Assembly: GCA_030605865.1 (NCBI GenBank)
Contig: JAUWHN010000018.1
Coordinates: forward strand, 1 to 11,845
Origin: Candidatus Portnoyibacteriota bacterium
Lineage (GTDB): Bacteria > Patescibacteriota > Minisyncoccia > RBG-13-40-8-A > JAUWHN01
Length of the DNA: 11,845 nt
Reading direction: 5' to 3'
Shown here: piece by piece, positions 1-6,509 of the stretch
Position numbering within the stretch: the stretch's first letter is position 1
Layout of the letters: the number at the start of each line of letters is the position of its first letter
Made by a program: the position numbers and the translations under genes
The notes under the pieces: generated by a model
What the model saw: the letters and a program-made list of their open reading frames with translations, nothing else
Database searches by the model: none
Told to the model about the DNA's origin: nothing

Positions 1-1116
1 GGGTATTATAAAACTCCTTTAGGTAATGTTGAAATTGACAAAGCTTTGGCTAAAAGAATAATCAATTCTCATGAAAAAATATCTTTCCGCGAGAGCGCTC
101 ACAAACATGAACATTCTTTGGAAGTTCAACTGCCGTTTTTACAGAAGGTTTTGTCAGCTTCGGGCTGGAAAATCGTACCAATTATCATTGGCAATCAACC
201 CGGTGCAGTTGAGATTTTAATCAATGCTTTAAAGGGTTTAATTGATAATAACACTTTGCTTATTGCCAGTTCGGATTTATCCCATTATCCTATTTACGAC
301 GATGCTAAATATTCTGACAACAAAGTAATTGAGGCAATTTTAACCGGCAAAAGAGAAAATTTAACAGAAGTGGTTTCTGAATTGGAGCAAGAAGATATAT
401 TTAATCTTCAAACTTGTGCTTGCGGTCAGGATGCAATAGAGGTAGTAATGGGCTTAATAGGGGATAAAGATATAAAATTACTAAAGTATGCTAATTCCGG
501 CGATGTGGAGATTGGTGATAAATCACAAGTGGTTGGTTATGCAGCCATTATCTTTACAACCGATGAATTAGAAAGAACTGAATTAACAAAAGAAGAGCAA
601 AAAAGGTTGCTTCAGATTGCCAAAGAAACAGTAGAAGCTTATGTCAAAACCAGAAAAACCCCTGAATTTTCAAATGAATATCCGGTTTTGGATAAACACC
701 TTGGTGCTTTTGTTACCATAAAAAAACATGGTCAACTGCGGGGTTGCATTGGCCGTTTCCAGCCCGACATTCCTTTATATCAAGTAGTAATGGAGATGGC
801 TGTTTCTGCTGCTACTGAAGATCATCGTTTTTATCCTGTAACAGAGGATGAGTTAGATGAATTAGAATACGAAATTTCAGCTTTGAGCCTCCTTAAAAAA
901 GTTGACAGCTGGAAAGATATTCAAATCAACAAGCATGGGGTTCAGATAAGAAAGGGGCTTCGCTCGGGCGTATTTTTACCCCAGGTAGCCACGGAAAATA
1001 ATTGGGATTTGGATACTTTTATGAGTGTTTTATGTCAGCAAAAAGCCGGCTTACCAGCCGACTGTTGGAAGGATTCAGAAACCGAGATATATATTTTTAC
1101 TGCCCAAGTTTTTTGA
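1..1116 (+). CDS. MEMO1 family - AMMECR1 fusion protein (AmmeMemoRadiSam system A/B), 5' end outside window
   Basis: The reading frame is open from base 1, so the start lies upstream and the TTG at 46 is internal. The first half is a MEMO1-like domain, a fold related to LigB-type dioxygenases. It shows the EHS-x-E-x2-LPF motif near 110-140, a SDLSH histidine at 283-285 and a Cys-rich ACGQDAI stretch near 418-435. These match the conserved His and Cys metal-site positions of the family. The second half is an AMMECR1 domain with the hallmark LRGCIG motif (736-753), followed by the conserved AATEDHRF region and an LPQVA segment. In many bacteria and archaea these two domains occur with a radical-SAM enzyme (AmmeMemoRadiSam), whose chemistry is unresolved; a partner gene could lie upstream but is not visible. 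It stops at TGA, with no hairpin terminator after it, only T-rich sequence. Confidence 0.92.
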   Translation, partial: GYYKTPLGNVEIDKALAKRIINSHEKISFRESAHKHEHSLEVQLPFLQKVLSASGWKIVPIIIGNQPGAVEILINALKGLIDNNTLLIASSDLSHYPIYDDAKYSDNKVIEAILTGKRENLTEVVSELEQEDIFNLQTCACGQDAIEVVMGLIGDKDIKLLKYANSGDVEIGDKSQVVGYAAIIFTTDELERTELTKEEQKRLLQIAKETVEAYVKTRKTPEFSNEYPVLDKHLGAFVTIKKHGQLRGCIGRFQPDIPLYQVVMEMAVSAATEDHRFYPVTEDELDELEYEISALSLLKKVDSWKDIQINKHGVQIRKGLRSGVFLPQVATENNWDLDTFMSVLCQQKAGLPADCWKDSETEIYIFTAQVF

Positions 1117-1120
1117 TTTT

Positions 1121-1148
1121 TTGGAATTTTTTTATTTTATGTTATAAT
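1121..1148 (+). promoter_or_regulatory. Sigma-70-type promoter for the 1158-3390 unit
   Basis: A TTGGAA -35-like box (1121-1126), a 16-bp spacer and a perfect TATAAT -10 box (1143-1148) are visible. A second TATAAT follows at 1150-1155. The expected +1 from the first -10 box is about 1155, three bases before the ATG at 1158, so the transcript would be almost leaderless. No Shine-Dalgarno sequence precedes that ATG, which agrees with this. Confidence 0.6.
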
Positions 1149-1157
1149 TTATAATAT

Positions 1158-1313
1158 ATGACATATATTCTCCGCGATTTTATTTCAAAAGAAAAGAGAG
1201 ATTTTAAGTTTAAAGTGGGAAATGTACTTGCTTCTGCCTTAACAGGATTTGTTGTTGGGGTTATAGTTGCTCTTATTATCTATTTGGTAGGTTATTTTGT
1301 ATACTTGGTTTAA
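1158..1313 (+). CDS. Small single-pass membrane protein, 51 aa, unknown function
   Basis: A short open frame starts at ATG 1158 and ends at TAA 1311-1313. An in-frame TAA at 1152-1154 rules out an earlier start. The product has a charged N-terminal third (ISKEKRDFKFK) followed by a hydrophobic stretch from about residue 21 to 51 rich in Val, Ile, Gly and Leu, long enough for one membrane helix or a tight hairpin. Its support is contextual: it sits immediately behind a good promoter, fills an otherwise empty 208-bp gap, and is followed 11 nt later by the secreted CARDB protein, so the two are probably co-transcribed. I do not recognise the family. It may be a membrane partner of the downstream envelope proteins, but that is inference. 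Confidence 0.6.
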   Translation: MTYILRDFISKEKRDFKFKVGNVLASALTGFVVGVIVALIIYLVGYFVYLV

Positions 1314-1324
1314 ACTTGTTTTGT

Positions 1325-2524
1325 ATGACTAAAAAATATCTTTTAGTTATTTTAATTGTTATGAGTATAACTTGGCTTCTGTCAGGCTTTATTTTTACTG
1401 CTCGGGCAATAGAAATCAGCGATATCAAAGATGGCGACCTTATCAGAGCCATTGATAGTTTTGATGTTTGGATTGTGAAATATGTAGGCGATAAGAAATT
1501 TAAGCGGCTTATTTTAAACCCCGAAGTCTTCAATATGTACGGCCATCTTCGCTGGGAAGATATTAAAGATGTTGATTCTTCAATTGTGGATTCTTTTATT
1601 GAATCCACCTTAGTTAGAGCTGTAGGAGATAGCCGGGTATACAAGCTTTATCCAACCGGAGACACCGGCGAAAAAAGATTAATAGAAACTATTGAGGTTT
1701 TTGATGCTTGGGGTTTTGACTGGGACGCTGTTTATTCCATTAATGAATTTGATAGAGATGCTTATATCATTGGCGAATCCCTTGAAACTAAATTTGTCAG
1801 TACAGTACCCGATACCCCTGGACTTTCTTCCGACCTTTTTATTCAATCATTGATATCTTATCCATCAAATCCAATTAACGGAGACATTGTAACTTTTTAT
1901 GCTATTGTAAAGAATCGGGGTGAGGGATCGGCTGACCCTTCAGCTGCTCATTTGAATATTAATGGAGAAAATATAGGAAAAGCCATGGTATCAGGCTTGG
2001 TAAGTGATAAAGCAATAACTATTATTTTTAAAGAAGCGTGGAAAGCAATTTTTGGAAGTCATGCGCTGGAAATTTGCACTGATGCTGACTTGGAAGTTTC
2101 TGAATCCGACGAGGAAAATAATTGTTTTTCCTCTAAGCTGGGTGTTTCCAAAATAGCAACTTTACCCGATTATATTAGTAAGTCACCATCAATGACGTGG
2201 ACTGGTTTGGAGGAAAGCCCGGGTTCCGGCGACACCCTTTCCTTTTCAGTAAAGGTTTATAATCAAGGAAATGTTATTGGTGCAGGCTCTTCTTATACCA
2301 GACTCAAAATTGATATAGGCAATGACAACAGCTGGGATATAATGGCCAAGGATTCAATTGTGGACTCCCTGCCTGTTGGTGGAAGCGAAAAAGAACTTTT
2401 CAAATATGTTTGGGCAGCAACTTCAGGGACTCATAAATACGAAATCTGTGCTGACGCCACTTCTTATATTGCAGAATCAAACGAAACTAATAATTGTGTT
2501 TCTGTGAGGTTTGTGATTAAGTAA
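1325..2524 (+). CDS. Secreted protein with duplicated N-terminal module and two CARDB domains
   Basis: ATG 1325 is preferred over TTG 1316 because it gives a clean signal peptide: MTKK, a hydrophobic core and a likely ARA cleavage site at residue 28 (399 aa in total). Residues about 35-155 hold two related units of roughly 58 residues, each with a pattern like LVRA-x-D-x2-V ... KRLI ... VF-x3-G-x2-W. Two CARDB-type beta-sandwich domains follow (about 168-275 and 280-399). Each ends with a near-identical hairpin carrying two cysteines 16 residues apart (C251/C267 and C375/C391) around an ESxExNNC motif, so each could form a disulfide. CARDB domains are adhesive or scaffold modules of extracytoplasmic proteins. 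There is no C-terminal anchor or sortase motif, so it is probably released or held by the signal segment. Its partner on the wall is unknown. Confidence 0.82.
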   Translation: MTKKYLLVILIVMSITWLLSGFIFTARAIEISDIKDGDLIRAIDSFDVWIVKYVGDKKFKRLILNPEVFNMYGHLRWEDIKDVDSSIVDSFIESTLVRAVGDSRVYKLYPTGDTGEKRLIETIEVFDAWGFDWDAVYSINEFDRDAYIIGESLETKFVSTVPDTPGLSSDLFIQSLISYPSNPINGDIVTFYAIVKNRGEGSADPSAAHLNINGENIGKAMVSGLVSDKAITIIFKEAWKAIFGSHALEICTDADLEVSESDEENNCFSSKLGVSKIATLPDYISKSPSMTWTGLEESPGSGDTLSFSVKVYNQGNVIGAGSSYTRLKIDIGNDNSWDIMAKDSIVDSLPVGGSEKELFKYVWAATSGTHKYEICADATSYIAESNETNNCVSVRFVIK

Positions 2525-2554
2525 TTAAGAAAAATCGTTCTTTTAAAAAATAAA

Positions 2555-2578
2555 GCCCCAGCAGACGGGGCAAGGAGG
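2555..2578 (+). promoter_or_regulatory. GC hairpin abutting a strong Shine-Dalgarno site
   Basis: GCCCC (2555-2559) and GGGGC (2567-2571) form a 5-bp GC stem with a 7-nt loop. The stem is followed directly by AAGGAGG (2572-2578), which lies 5 nt before the GTG start at 2584. The Shine-Dalgarno site fixes this start. On the plus strand the hairpin has no T-tract after it, so it does not look like a terminator for the CARDB gene. Confidence 0.6.
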
Positions 2579-2583
2579 AACAA

Positions 2584-3390
2584 GTGATTAAAAAGTATTT
2601 TTCTAAAATAATTCCGCTACTTTTTCTTTTGTTTATCATGGTTCCTATTAGAGCTGAATCTGATTATTGGAAAAGTCAAAAATATGCTGATTTAATAACA
2701 GAATTGAAGAAGATTGGTTTCTCAAGTAATGAAATAGATGCCATTTTTTCTGATCCCCGAGTTAAATTTTATCCAAATATAATGAAGAAATTTGAAGACA
2801 CAACGGTGCCCAAATTAACCGGATCGGGCTCTACATTATTATCAGAAAAGTCAGTTAATGACGGTAAAGAATTTATGAGAAAAAATCGAGAGTTATTAGA
2901 AAGAGTTGAAAAAAAGCACGGAGTAGAAGGCGACGAAATGAAAGAGACGATTGCTGCTATTTTAAGAATTGAAAGCTATTTTGGTCACAAAAAAAGAATG
3001 GGGCCATTTCAGGTACTCGGTGTTTTTAGTAGTATAATTTTGTATTCTGAATTAAATTCAAAACGGAGCGAGTGGGCGAAGAAGCAGATAGTTGCTTTTT
3101 TAACTGCTTATCGGAAATTTAAAGTTAAACTTTATGAAATAGAAGGTTCTTGGGCCGGCGCATTTGGAATTCCTCAGTTTTTGCCAGTCAGTTATTTAAA
3201 CTTTGCAATTGATGGAAATAAAGACGGGAGAATAGACCTGTTTAATCTAGAGGATGCTGTTTATAGTATTGCTAATTATTTTATTAAGCACGGCTGGAAA
3301 AAGAATAAATCTAAGGCAATATTTCTTTATAATCGCGATTCAAATTTTGTTGAAGGCGTAGAAGCTTACGCTAAAAAATTAAAAGAATAA
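2584..3390 (+). CDS. MltB-like lytic murein transglycosylase (SLT_2 family), short form
   Basis: The protein has 268 residues with a signal peptide (about 1-24, ending near IRA-E). It should cleave the MurNAc-GlcNAc bond of peptidoglycan outside the membrane. The family match is clear: the ILRIESYFG segment carries the catalytic Glu at residue 130. The GSWAGAFGIPQFLPVSY block (188-204) fits the MltB GSFAGAMGYGQFMPSSY region. DGNKDGRIDLF (210-220) resembles the EF-hand-like calcium loop of Slt35/MltB, and ANYFIKHGW (230-238) follows as in the family. There is no lipobox Cys, so it is not a lipoprotein. The start is GTG, chosen for the AAGGAGG site. It lies 59 bp behind the CARDB gene with no terminator between them, so the two probably share a transcript; wall remodelling for envelope assembly is a plausible shared role. 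Confidence 0.88.
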   Translation: MIKKYFSKIIPLLFLLFIMVPIRAESDYWKSQKYADLITELKKIGFSSNEIDAIFSDPRVKFYPNIMKKFEDTTVPKLTGSGSTLLSEKSVNDGKEFMRKNRELLERVEKKHGVEGDEMKETIAAILRIESYFGHKKRMGPFQVLGVFSSIILYSELNSKRSEWAKKQIVAFLTAYRKFKVKLYEIEGSWAGAFGIPQFLPVSYLNFAIDGNKDGRIDLFNLEDAVYSIANYFIKHGWKKNKSKAIFLYNRDSNFVEGVEAYAKKLKE

Positions 3391-3419
3391 AGTGGCATAG
3401 TTTAGCTATGTCACTTTTT
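3390..3419 (+). terminator. Rho-independent terminator after the transglycosylase gene
   Basis: The arms 3390-3400 and 3406-3416 form an 11-bp stem with one G-U pair and a 5-nt loop, followed by a T run (3415-3419). The stem begins within the stop codon of the transglycosylase gene, so it ends that transcription unit. Confidence 0.85.
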
Positions 3420-3431
3420 ATTCAAAAGGAC

Positions 3432-3460
3432 TTGTCCTGAATTTATTAAATGGGTATAAT
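3432..3460 (+). promoter_or_regulatory. Sigma-70-type promoter for the ATP-cone / Mth938 operon
   Basis: TTGTCC (3432-3437), a 17-bp spacer and a perfect TATAAT (3455-3460) are visible just after the preceding terminator. The expected +1 is about 3467, giving a leader of roughly 40 nt before ATG 3507. I see no Shine-Dalgarno site next to that ATG. Confidence 0.7.
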
Positions 3461-3506
3461 AAAGGTAAGAGGTCGGAAATTAATTAACTAAAACATTTTA
3501 TTAATT

Positions 3507-3797
3507 ATGACTAAATTTGTTATAAAAAAAGACGGGTCAAAAGAGCCTTTTGACATAGAAAAACTTAGAAGATCAATTATAGTTAATGTTCAAGATGCTG
3601 CTCTTCCAGAAAAACGAGTACAAGGAGTAACAAAGAGGGTTTTAAGCGCAGTAACGAATTTTGTGAAAGAAAGTAAGAAAGAATTAGCTACAGCAGAGAT
3701 TAAAAAGAAGATTCTCAGCGAGTTTGACGTTATTGAGCCATCTGTTTCAAAAGCCTGGAGAGATTTTGATGAAAAAAGGGGCATGACTATAATCTAA
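3507..3797 (+). CDS. Stand-alone ATP-cone domain protein
   Basis: The 96-residue product is almost entirely an ATP-cone. It opens with FVIKKDGSKEPFDIEKLRRSI (residues 4-24), the nucleotide-binding signature. The middle is helical (KRVLSAVTNFV), and the end has the A-x3-D-F-D/E type region (KAWRDFDEKRG). ATP-cones bind ATP or dATP and usually sit at the N-terminus of ribonucleotide reductase or in the repressor NrdR. Here neither the reductase domain nor the NrdR zinc ribbon (no CxxC pairs) is present, so this is a free nucleotide-sensing module. It has its own promoter and is followed 13 nt later by the Mth938-like gene, with that gene's Shine-Dalgarno site overlapping this stop codon, so the two are co-translated. 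The regulatory target is unknown. Confidence 0.85.
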   Translation: MTKFVIKKDGSKEPFDIEKLRRSIIVNVQDAALPEKRVQGVTKRVLSAVTNFVKESKKELATAEIKKKILSEFDVIEPSVSKAWRDFDEKRGMTII

Positions 3798-3810
3798 AGG
3801 AGATAAAGTA

Positions 3811-4149
3811 ATGAGGATTGAATCTTATGATTTTGGAAAAATTAAGATTGATGGCAAAGAGCATGCCCACGATGTGATTGTTTTTGTTGATGGGGTGGAG
3901 TTATGGTGGCGAAAAGATGATCACTGGGTTGAGCTTAAGGATATAGAAAAGATTATTGAGAAAAAGCCAAAGATAGTGATTTTCGGCACTGGTTATTCAG
4001 GAGTGGCAAAAGTGTCAGAAGAGATAAAAAAACACTTAGAAAAATTAGGTATAGAAGTAATAGTTGAACAAACAAAAAAAGCTTGTGATACTTTCAACGA
4101 GCTTTCTGAAAAACAAGGAGTTATCGCTGCCCTTCATTTAACCTGTTAA
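3811..4149 (+). CDS. Mth938-like (DUF498 / NDUFAF3-type) domain protein
   Basis: A cytosolic protein of 112 residues covering the whole Mth938-like domain. Visible family features are the opening I-x2-YDFG-x-I-x-I-DG, the WWRKDDHWV block near residue 30, FGTGYSGVAKV in the middle (about 56-66) and the ending AALHLTC. The family includes archaeal MTH938 and, distantly, the mitochondrial complex I assembly factor NDUFAF3; the biochemical role in bacteria is not established. The start at ATG 3811 is supported by AAAGGAG at 3796-3802, which overlaps the stop of the ATP-cone gene. That arrangement implies the two proteins are made together. Confidence 0.88.
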   Translation: MRIESYDFGKIKIDGKEHAHDVIVFVDGVELWWRKDDHWVELKDIEKIIEKKPKIVIFGTGYSGVAKVSEEIKKHLEKLGIEVIVEQTKKACDTFNELSEKQGVIAALHLTC

Positions 4150-4171
4150 ATTTATTTTGAAATCCAGTATA

Positions 4172-4255
4172 TAATTTTTGTAAGCCCAAGGGGGCGACCC
4201 TACAACTCCCTATTAATTGTAAATTAAGGATTCCCCCTTGAAGTCGCAAAAATTA
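4172..4255. repeat. 84-bp inverted-repeat element between convergent genes
   Basis: The left arm (4172-4194) and right arm (4233-4255) are inverted copies of TAATTTTTG-N6-CAAGGGGG: 9 and 8 identical bases around a diverged 6-base middle. The 38-base centre (4195-4232) holds a smaller inverted pair, TACAA (4201-4205) and TTGTA (4217-4221). The T-runs lie on the 5' side of each arm, so neither strand ends in hairpin plus T-tract as a standard intrinsic terminator would. The right arm runs into the TAA stop of the minus-strand gene. It could be a small mobile palindromic repeat, or an unusual bidirectional transcription end. Confidence 0.7.
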
Positions 4256-6508
4256 CATCCTGGATTTCTTATTATAAAGATTTAAGAGCGTTAAAATAAC
4301 AATATTAAGAACAGCTATCAGAATTAAAGCTTGGAAGATGCCGAAGATGGGGAGGATGAAGATGCTGATGAGGGAGGCACCGAAACAGGAGCCGAGCAAG
4401 TCAGCGCCATAGATGGTCCCGGTTTTTTGGCCGGGATTTTTAATTTTGGAAAGATAGAGTTTGTTAACAATTGGAAATTCAAAACCGACTATTCCGCCGA
4501 TTAGGGCCGCCAGAGTTAAGAAAATTAGTTCAATTATAAGTGAGGGTTTAGGCGAAGCAGAAAATAGAAAATAGAAAATAAAAAATAAAAAAATGGAGAA
4601 AAGAATAATTAGAATATGAATTTTTATCACAGAACTAATTTTTGCTCTTGAGATTTTTTTGGTTCCCAACCAAGTCCCAATAGCCATGCCAACCATTAGT
4701 ACAGTGATTATTAGGCCGATTTTGTAATAGAGATAACCATAGAATATTTGAAAAGCATAAATAATAATTATTTCAGCAGTCATTAGGGAAAAGCCGGCTA
4801 TGGCCATGGTTAATGGAAATATATTTTGTTTTTTTATTTTTTCTTTAAAAAATAGAAAAACAATTAAAATCAAAATAAACAATCCAACAATCCATTCAAA
4901 CTCTATTTTAGAAAGAAAAGCCAAAAATTTAGCCAATCCCGAGCGAAAATGACTAATCCAATAGACAAAGTTATAATAATAACTTATTGGATGCTGGTCT
5001 TGATTGATTTTTGCCCCTTGATTAGTTTTCAGAGAATTGAGTACCTTTTGAACTCGATCGTTAGTTAATCTATAATCGATATAATTTTCAGTGACGAAAT
5101 TGTTTTTAATATTTCGTTCTTTCAACCTTTGAATTAATGGTTGGGGATTATAATTTAAAATATCATTCTGCGAAGCAATAAAGAAATTAGCATCTTCAGG
5201 AAGAATTATAAGATAAGAAAAAACTTCTTTAATAGTTTTATAAAGCGAGGCCTGGAGATTTTCTAATTCTGGATTTAGATAATTAGGGGAGGATGAGAGG
5301 TGAATGGCTAAAATTCCCTGCGAAGATAGGCGAGATTGAACCTCTTTTAAAAATTCTTGGCTATAGAATCTGTTTATTAGGGCAGTTGAGGGATCTGGCA
5401 GATTAACTATTATTACATCAAAATTTTCTTTAGTATATTTTAGAAAATAGCGGCCATCAAGATTAACTACTTTGGTTCGTTTATCTTCTAAATATTGGCG
5501 AAGTTCAAAGGATAAATATTTTTTGGTTGTTTCAATAAATTGGGGGTCAAGTTCTAAATAATAAATCTCGTTTGGCTGATACTTTAAGATTTCGCCCAGA
5601 GCGCCATTAAAACCCGCGCCGATTAAAAGAATATTTTTGGGGTTTGAATGGTATAAGAAGGGAAAATGAATTAGGTATTCATTAAAAATCTCTTCTTTAT
5701 CAGCTCCTAAAAGAAGCCCACTTTCGTAGAAATTATATTGGCTATTAGTTTTGGTGACCGCAATATTTCCGTAAATTGAATTTTTAGATTCAACAAGCTC
5801 TTGGTTTGGAAAACGCAGTTTGTTAGTTTCAAGATTAATATTTTTTGCCCCAATAAAAATTCCCACAAAAATAATAAATAAAATGATAATAACTGTTTTT
5901 AAGACAGCGGATCGATTTTTAGTTAGTATTATAATAAATCCAGCCGCAATCAAATTTAACCAAGCCAAAATTCCAACAACCCTAAATTCATTCACAAAAA
6001 TTAAAATATAGCTGAATACCAGACCCCCAATAATAAATCCAATGGTTTCATAAAAATAAGACTTGCCGAGTAAAAAGCTTACTTTAAATTTTCTCGAAAA
6101 CGACTTCCAGGTCCTATTAGCTATTACGAACTGAAAACCAAGAATTAAACAAAGCGGGGCAATAATTAGAAAGGCATATAAAAGAGCAGGAATTAAATTA
6201 GGTATTTCTCCCGGCACTCCGCCTATAATATTTTTACTAAGCCGTATCAGATAAATTTCCAAAGGCAAAAATAAAGCCACCAAAATATGGCAGCCAATTA
6301 AACTTTTTAAAATAGTCTTTGCTTTTTTAAACAACTTTCCCAGAACAAGACTTCCTATTCCCACCCAGAACAACCAAGCAAAAAGAACCCAGCCAATAAA
6401 AAACTCATTGCCGTAAAAGCTAATCATCAATTCTCTGATAATAACAATCTGGCTGATCAGGGAAGAGATTCCCAAAACTATAAATGAAAAAATGAACACC
6501 TTTTTCAT
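4253..6508 (-). CDS. Polytopic membrane protein with central spermidine-synthase-like (SAM-dependent) domain
   Basis: The 751-residue protein has three parts. Residues 1-220 contain about six or seven membrane helices. Residues about 230-490 form a Rossmann domain of the spermidine synthase type, with GAGFNG (297-302) as the SAM loop, LELDP (318-322) as the acidic motif and FDVIIVNLPDPST (363-375) where true synthases have D-x2-DP. Residues about 538-745 are again hydrophobic. The membrane halves echo each other: F-x-GNEFFIGWVLFAW (about 31-45) parallels FYGYLYYKIGLI (589-600), and GKSYFYETIGFIIGG (148-162) parallels GTIYGADLLGSCFG (697-710). The first catalytic Asp is Asn369, so aminopropyl transfer to putrescine is doubtful. 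It starts 1 nt after the 526-residue gene and is probably translationally coupled to it. The substrate is unknown. Confidence 0.83.
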   Translation of the reverse strand: MKKVFIFSFIVLGISSLISQIVIIRELMISFYGNEFFIGWVLFAWLFWVGIGSLVLGKLFKKAKTILKSLIGCHILVALFLPLEIYLIRLSKNIIGGVPGEIPNLIPALLYAFLIIAPLCLILGFQFVIANRTWKSFSRKFKVSFLLGKSYFYETIGFIIGGLVFSYILIFVNEFRVVGILAWLNLIAAGFIIILTKNRSAVLKTVIIILFIIFVGIFIGAKNINLETNKLRFPNQELVESKNSIYGNIAVTKTNSQYNFYESGLLLGADKEEIFNEYLIHFPFLYHSNPKNILLIGAGFNGALGEILKYQPNEIYYLELDPQFIETTKKYLSFELRQYLEDKRTKVVNLDGRYFLKYTKENFDVIIVNLPDPSTALINRFYSQEFLKEVQSRLSSQGILAIHLSSSPNYLNPELENLQASLYKTIKEVFSYLIILPEDANFFIASQNDILNYNPQPLIQRLKERNIKNNFVTENYIDYRLTNDRVQKVLNSLKTNQGAKINQDQHPISYYYNFVYWISHFRSGLAKFLAFLSKIEFEWIVGLFILILIVFLFFKEKIKKQNIFPLTMAIAGFSLMTAEIIIIYAFQIFYGYLYYKIGLIITVLMVGMAIGTWLGTKKISRAKISSVIKIHILIILFSIFLFFIFYFLFSASPKPSLIIELIFLTLAALIGGIVGFEFPIVNKLYLSKIKNPGQKTGTIYGADLLGSCFGASLISIFILPIFGIFQALILIAVLNIVILTLLNLYNKKSRM
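4561..4588. repeat. Heptanucleotide tandem repeat (AAAATAR x4) inside the membrane gene
   Basis: Four consecutive 7-nt units, AAAATAG twice then AAAATAA twice, lie within the minus-strand coding region, where they encode a Phe-rich membrane helix around residues 640-650. Seven is not a multiple of three, so gain or loss of a unit would shift the frame in the last quarter of the protein. Confidence 0.65.
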
Positions 6509-6509
6509 T

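Noticed and set aside
1316..1324. TTG 1316 as the start of the CARDB gene, and TTG 9771 as the start of the ATPase
   Set aside because: ATG 1325 and ATG 9786 give typical N-termini; the ATPase ATG has a well-spaced GGAG site, and the TTG options add residues atypical of the families.
1276..1644. Antisense frame of 122 codons opposite the CARDB gene
   Set aside because: No family features, low-complexity composition, and fully overlapped by a clear signal-peptide protein on the other strand.
2555..2571. Intrinsic terminator for the CARDB gene
   Set aside because: The hairpin is followed by AAGGAGG, not a T-tract, on the plus strand.
3507..3797. Transcriptional repressor NrdR
   Set aside because: NrdR has an N-terminal zinc ribbon with two CxxC pairs; this protein begins directly with the ATP-cone.
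4253..6508. Genuine spermidine synthase (SpeE)
   Set aside because: The first Asp of the D-x2-DP motif is Asn, the enzyme domain is embedded in a polytopic membrane protein, and no polyamine pathway gene is adjacent.
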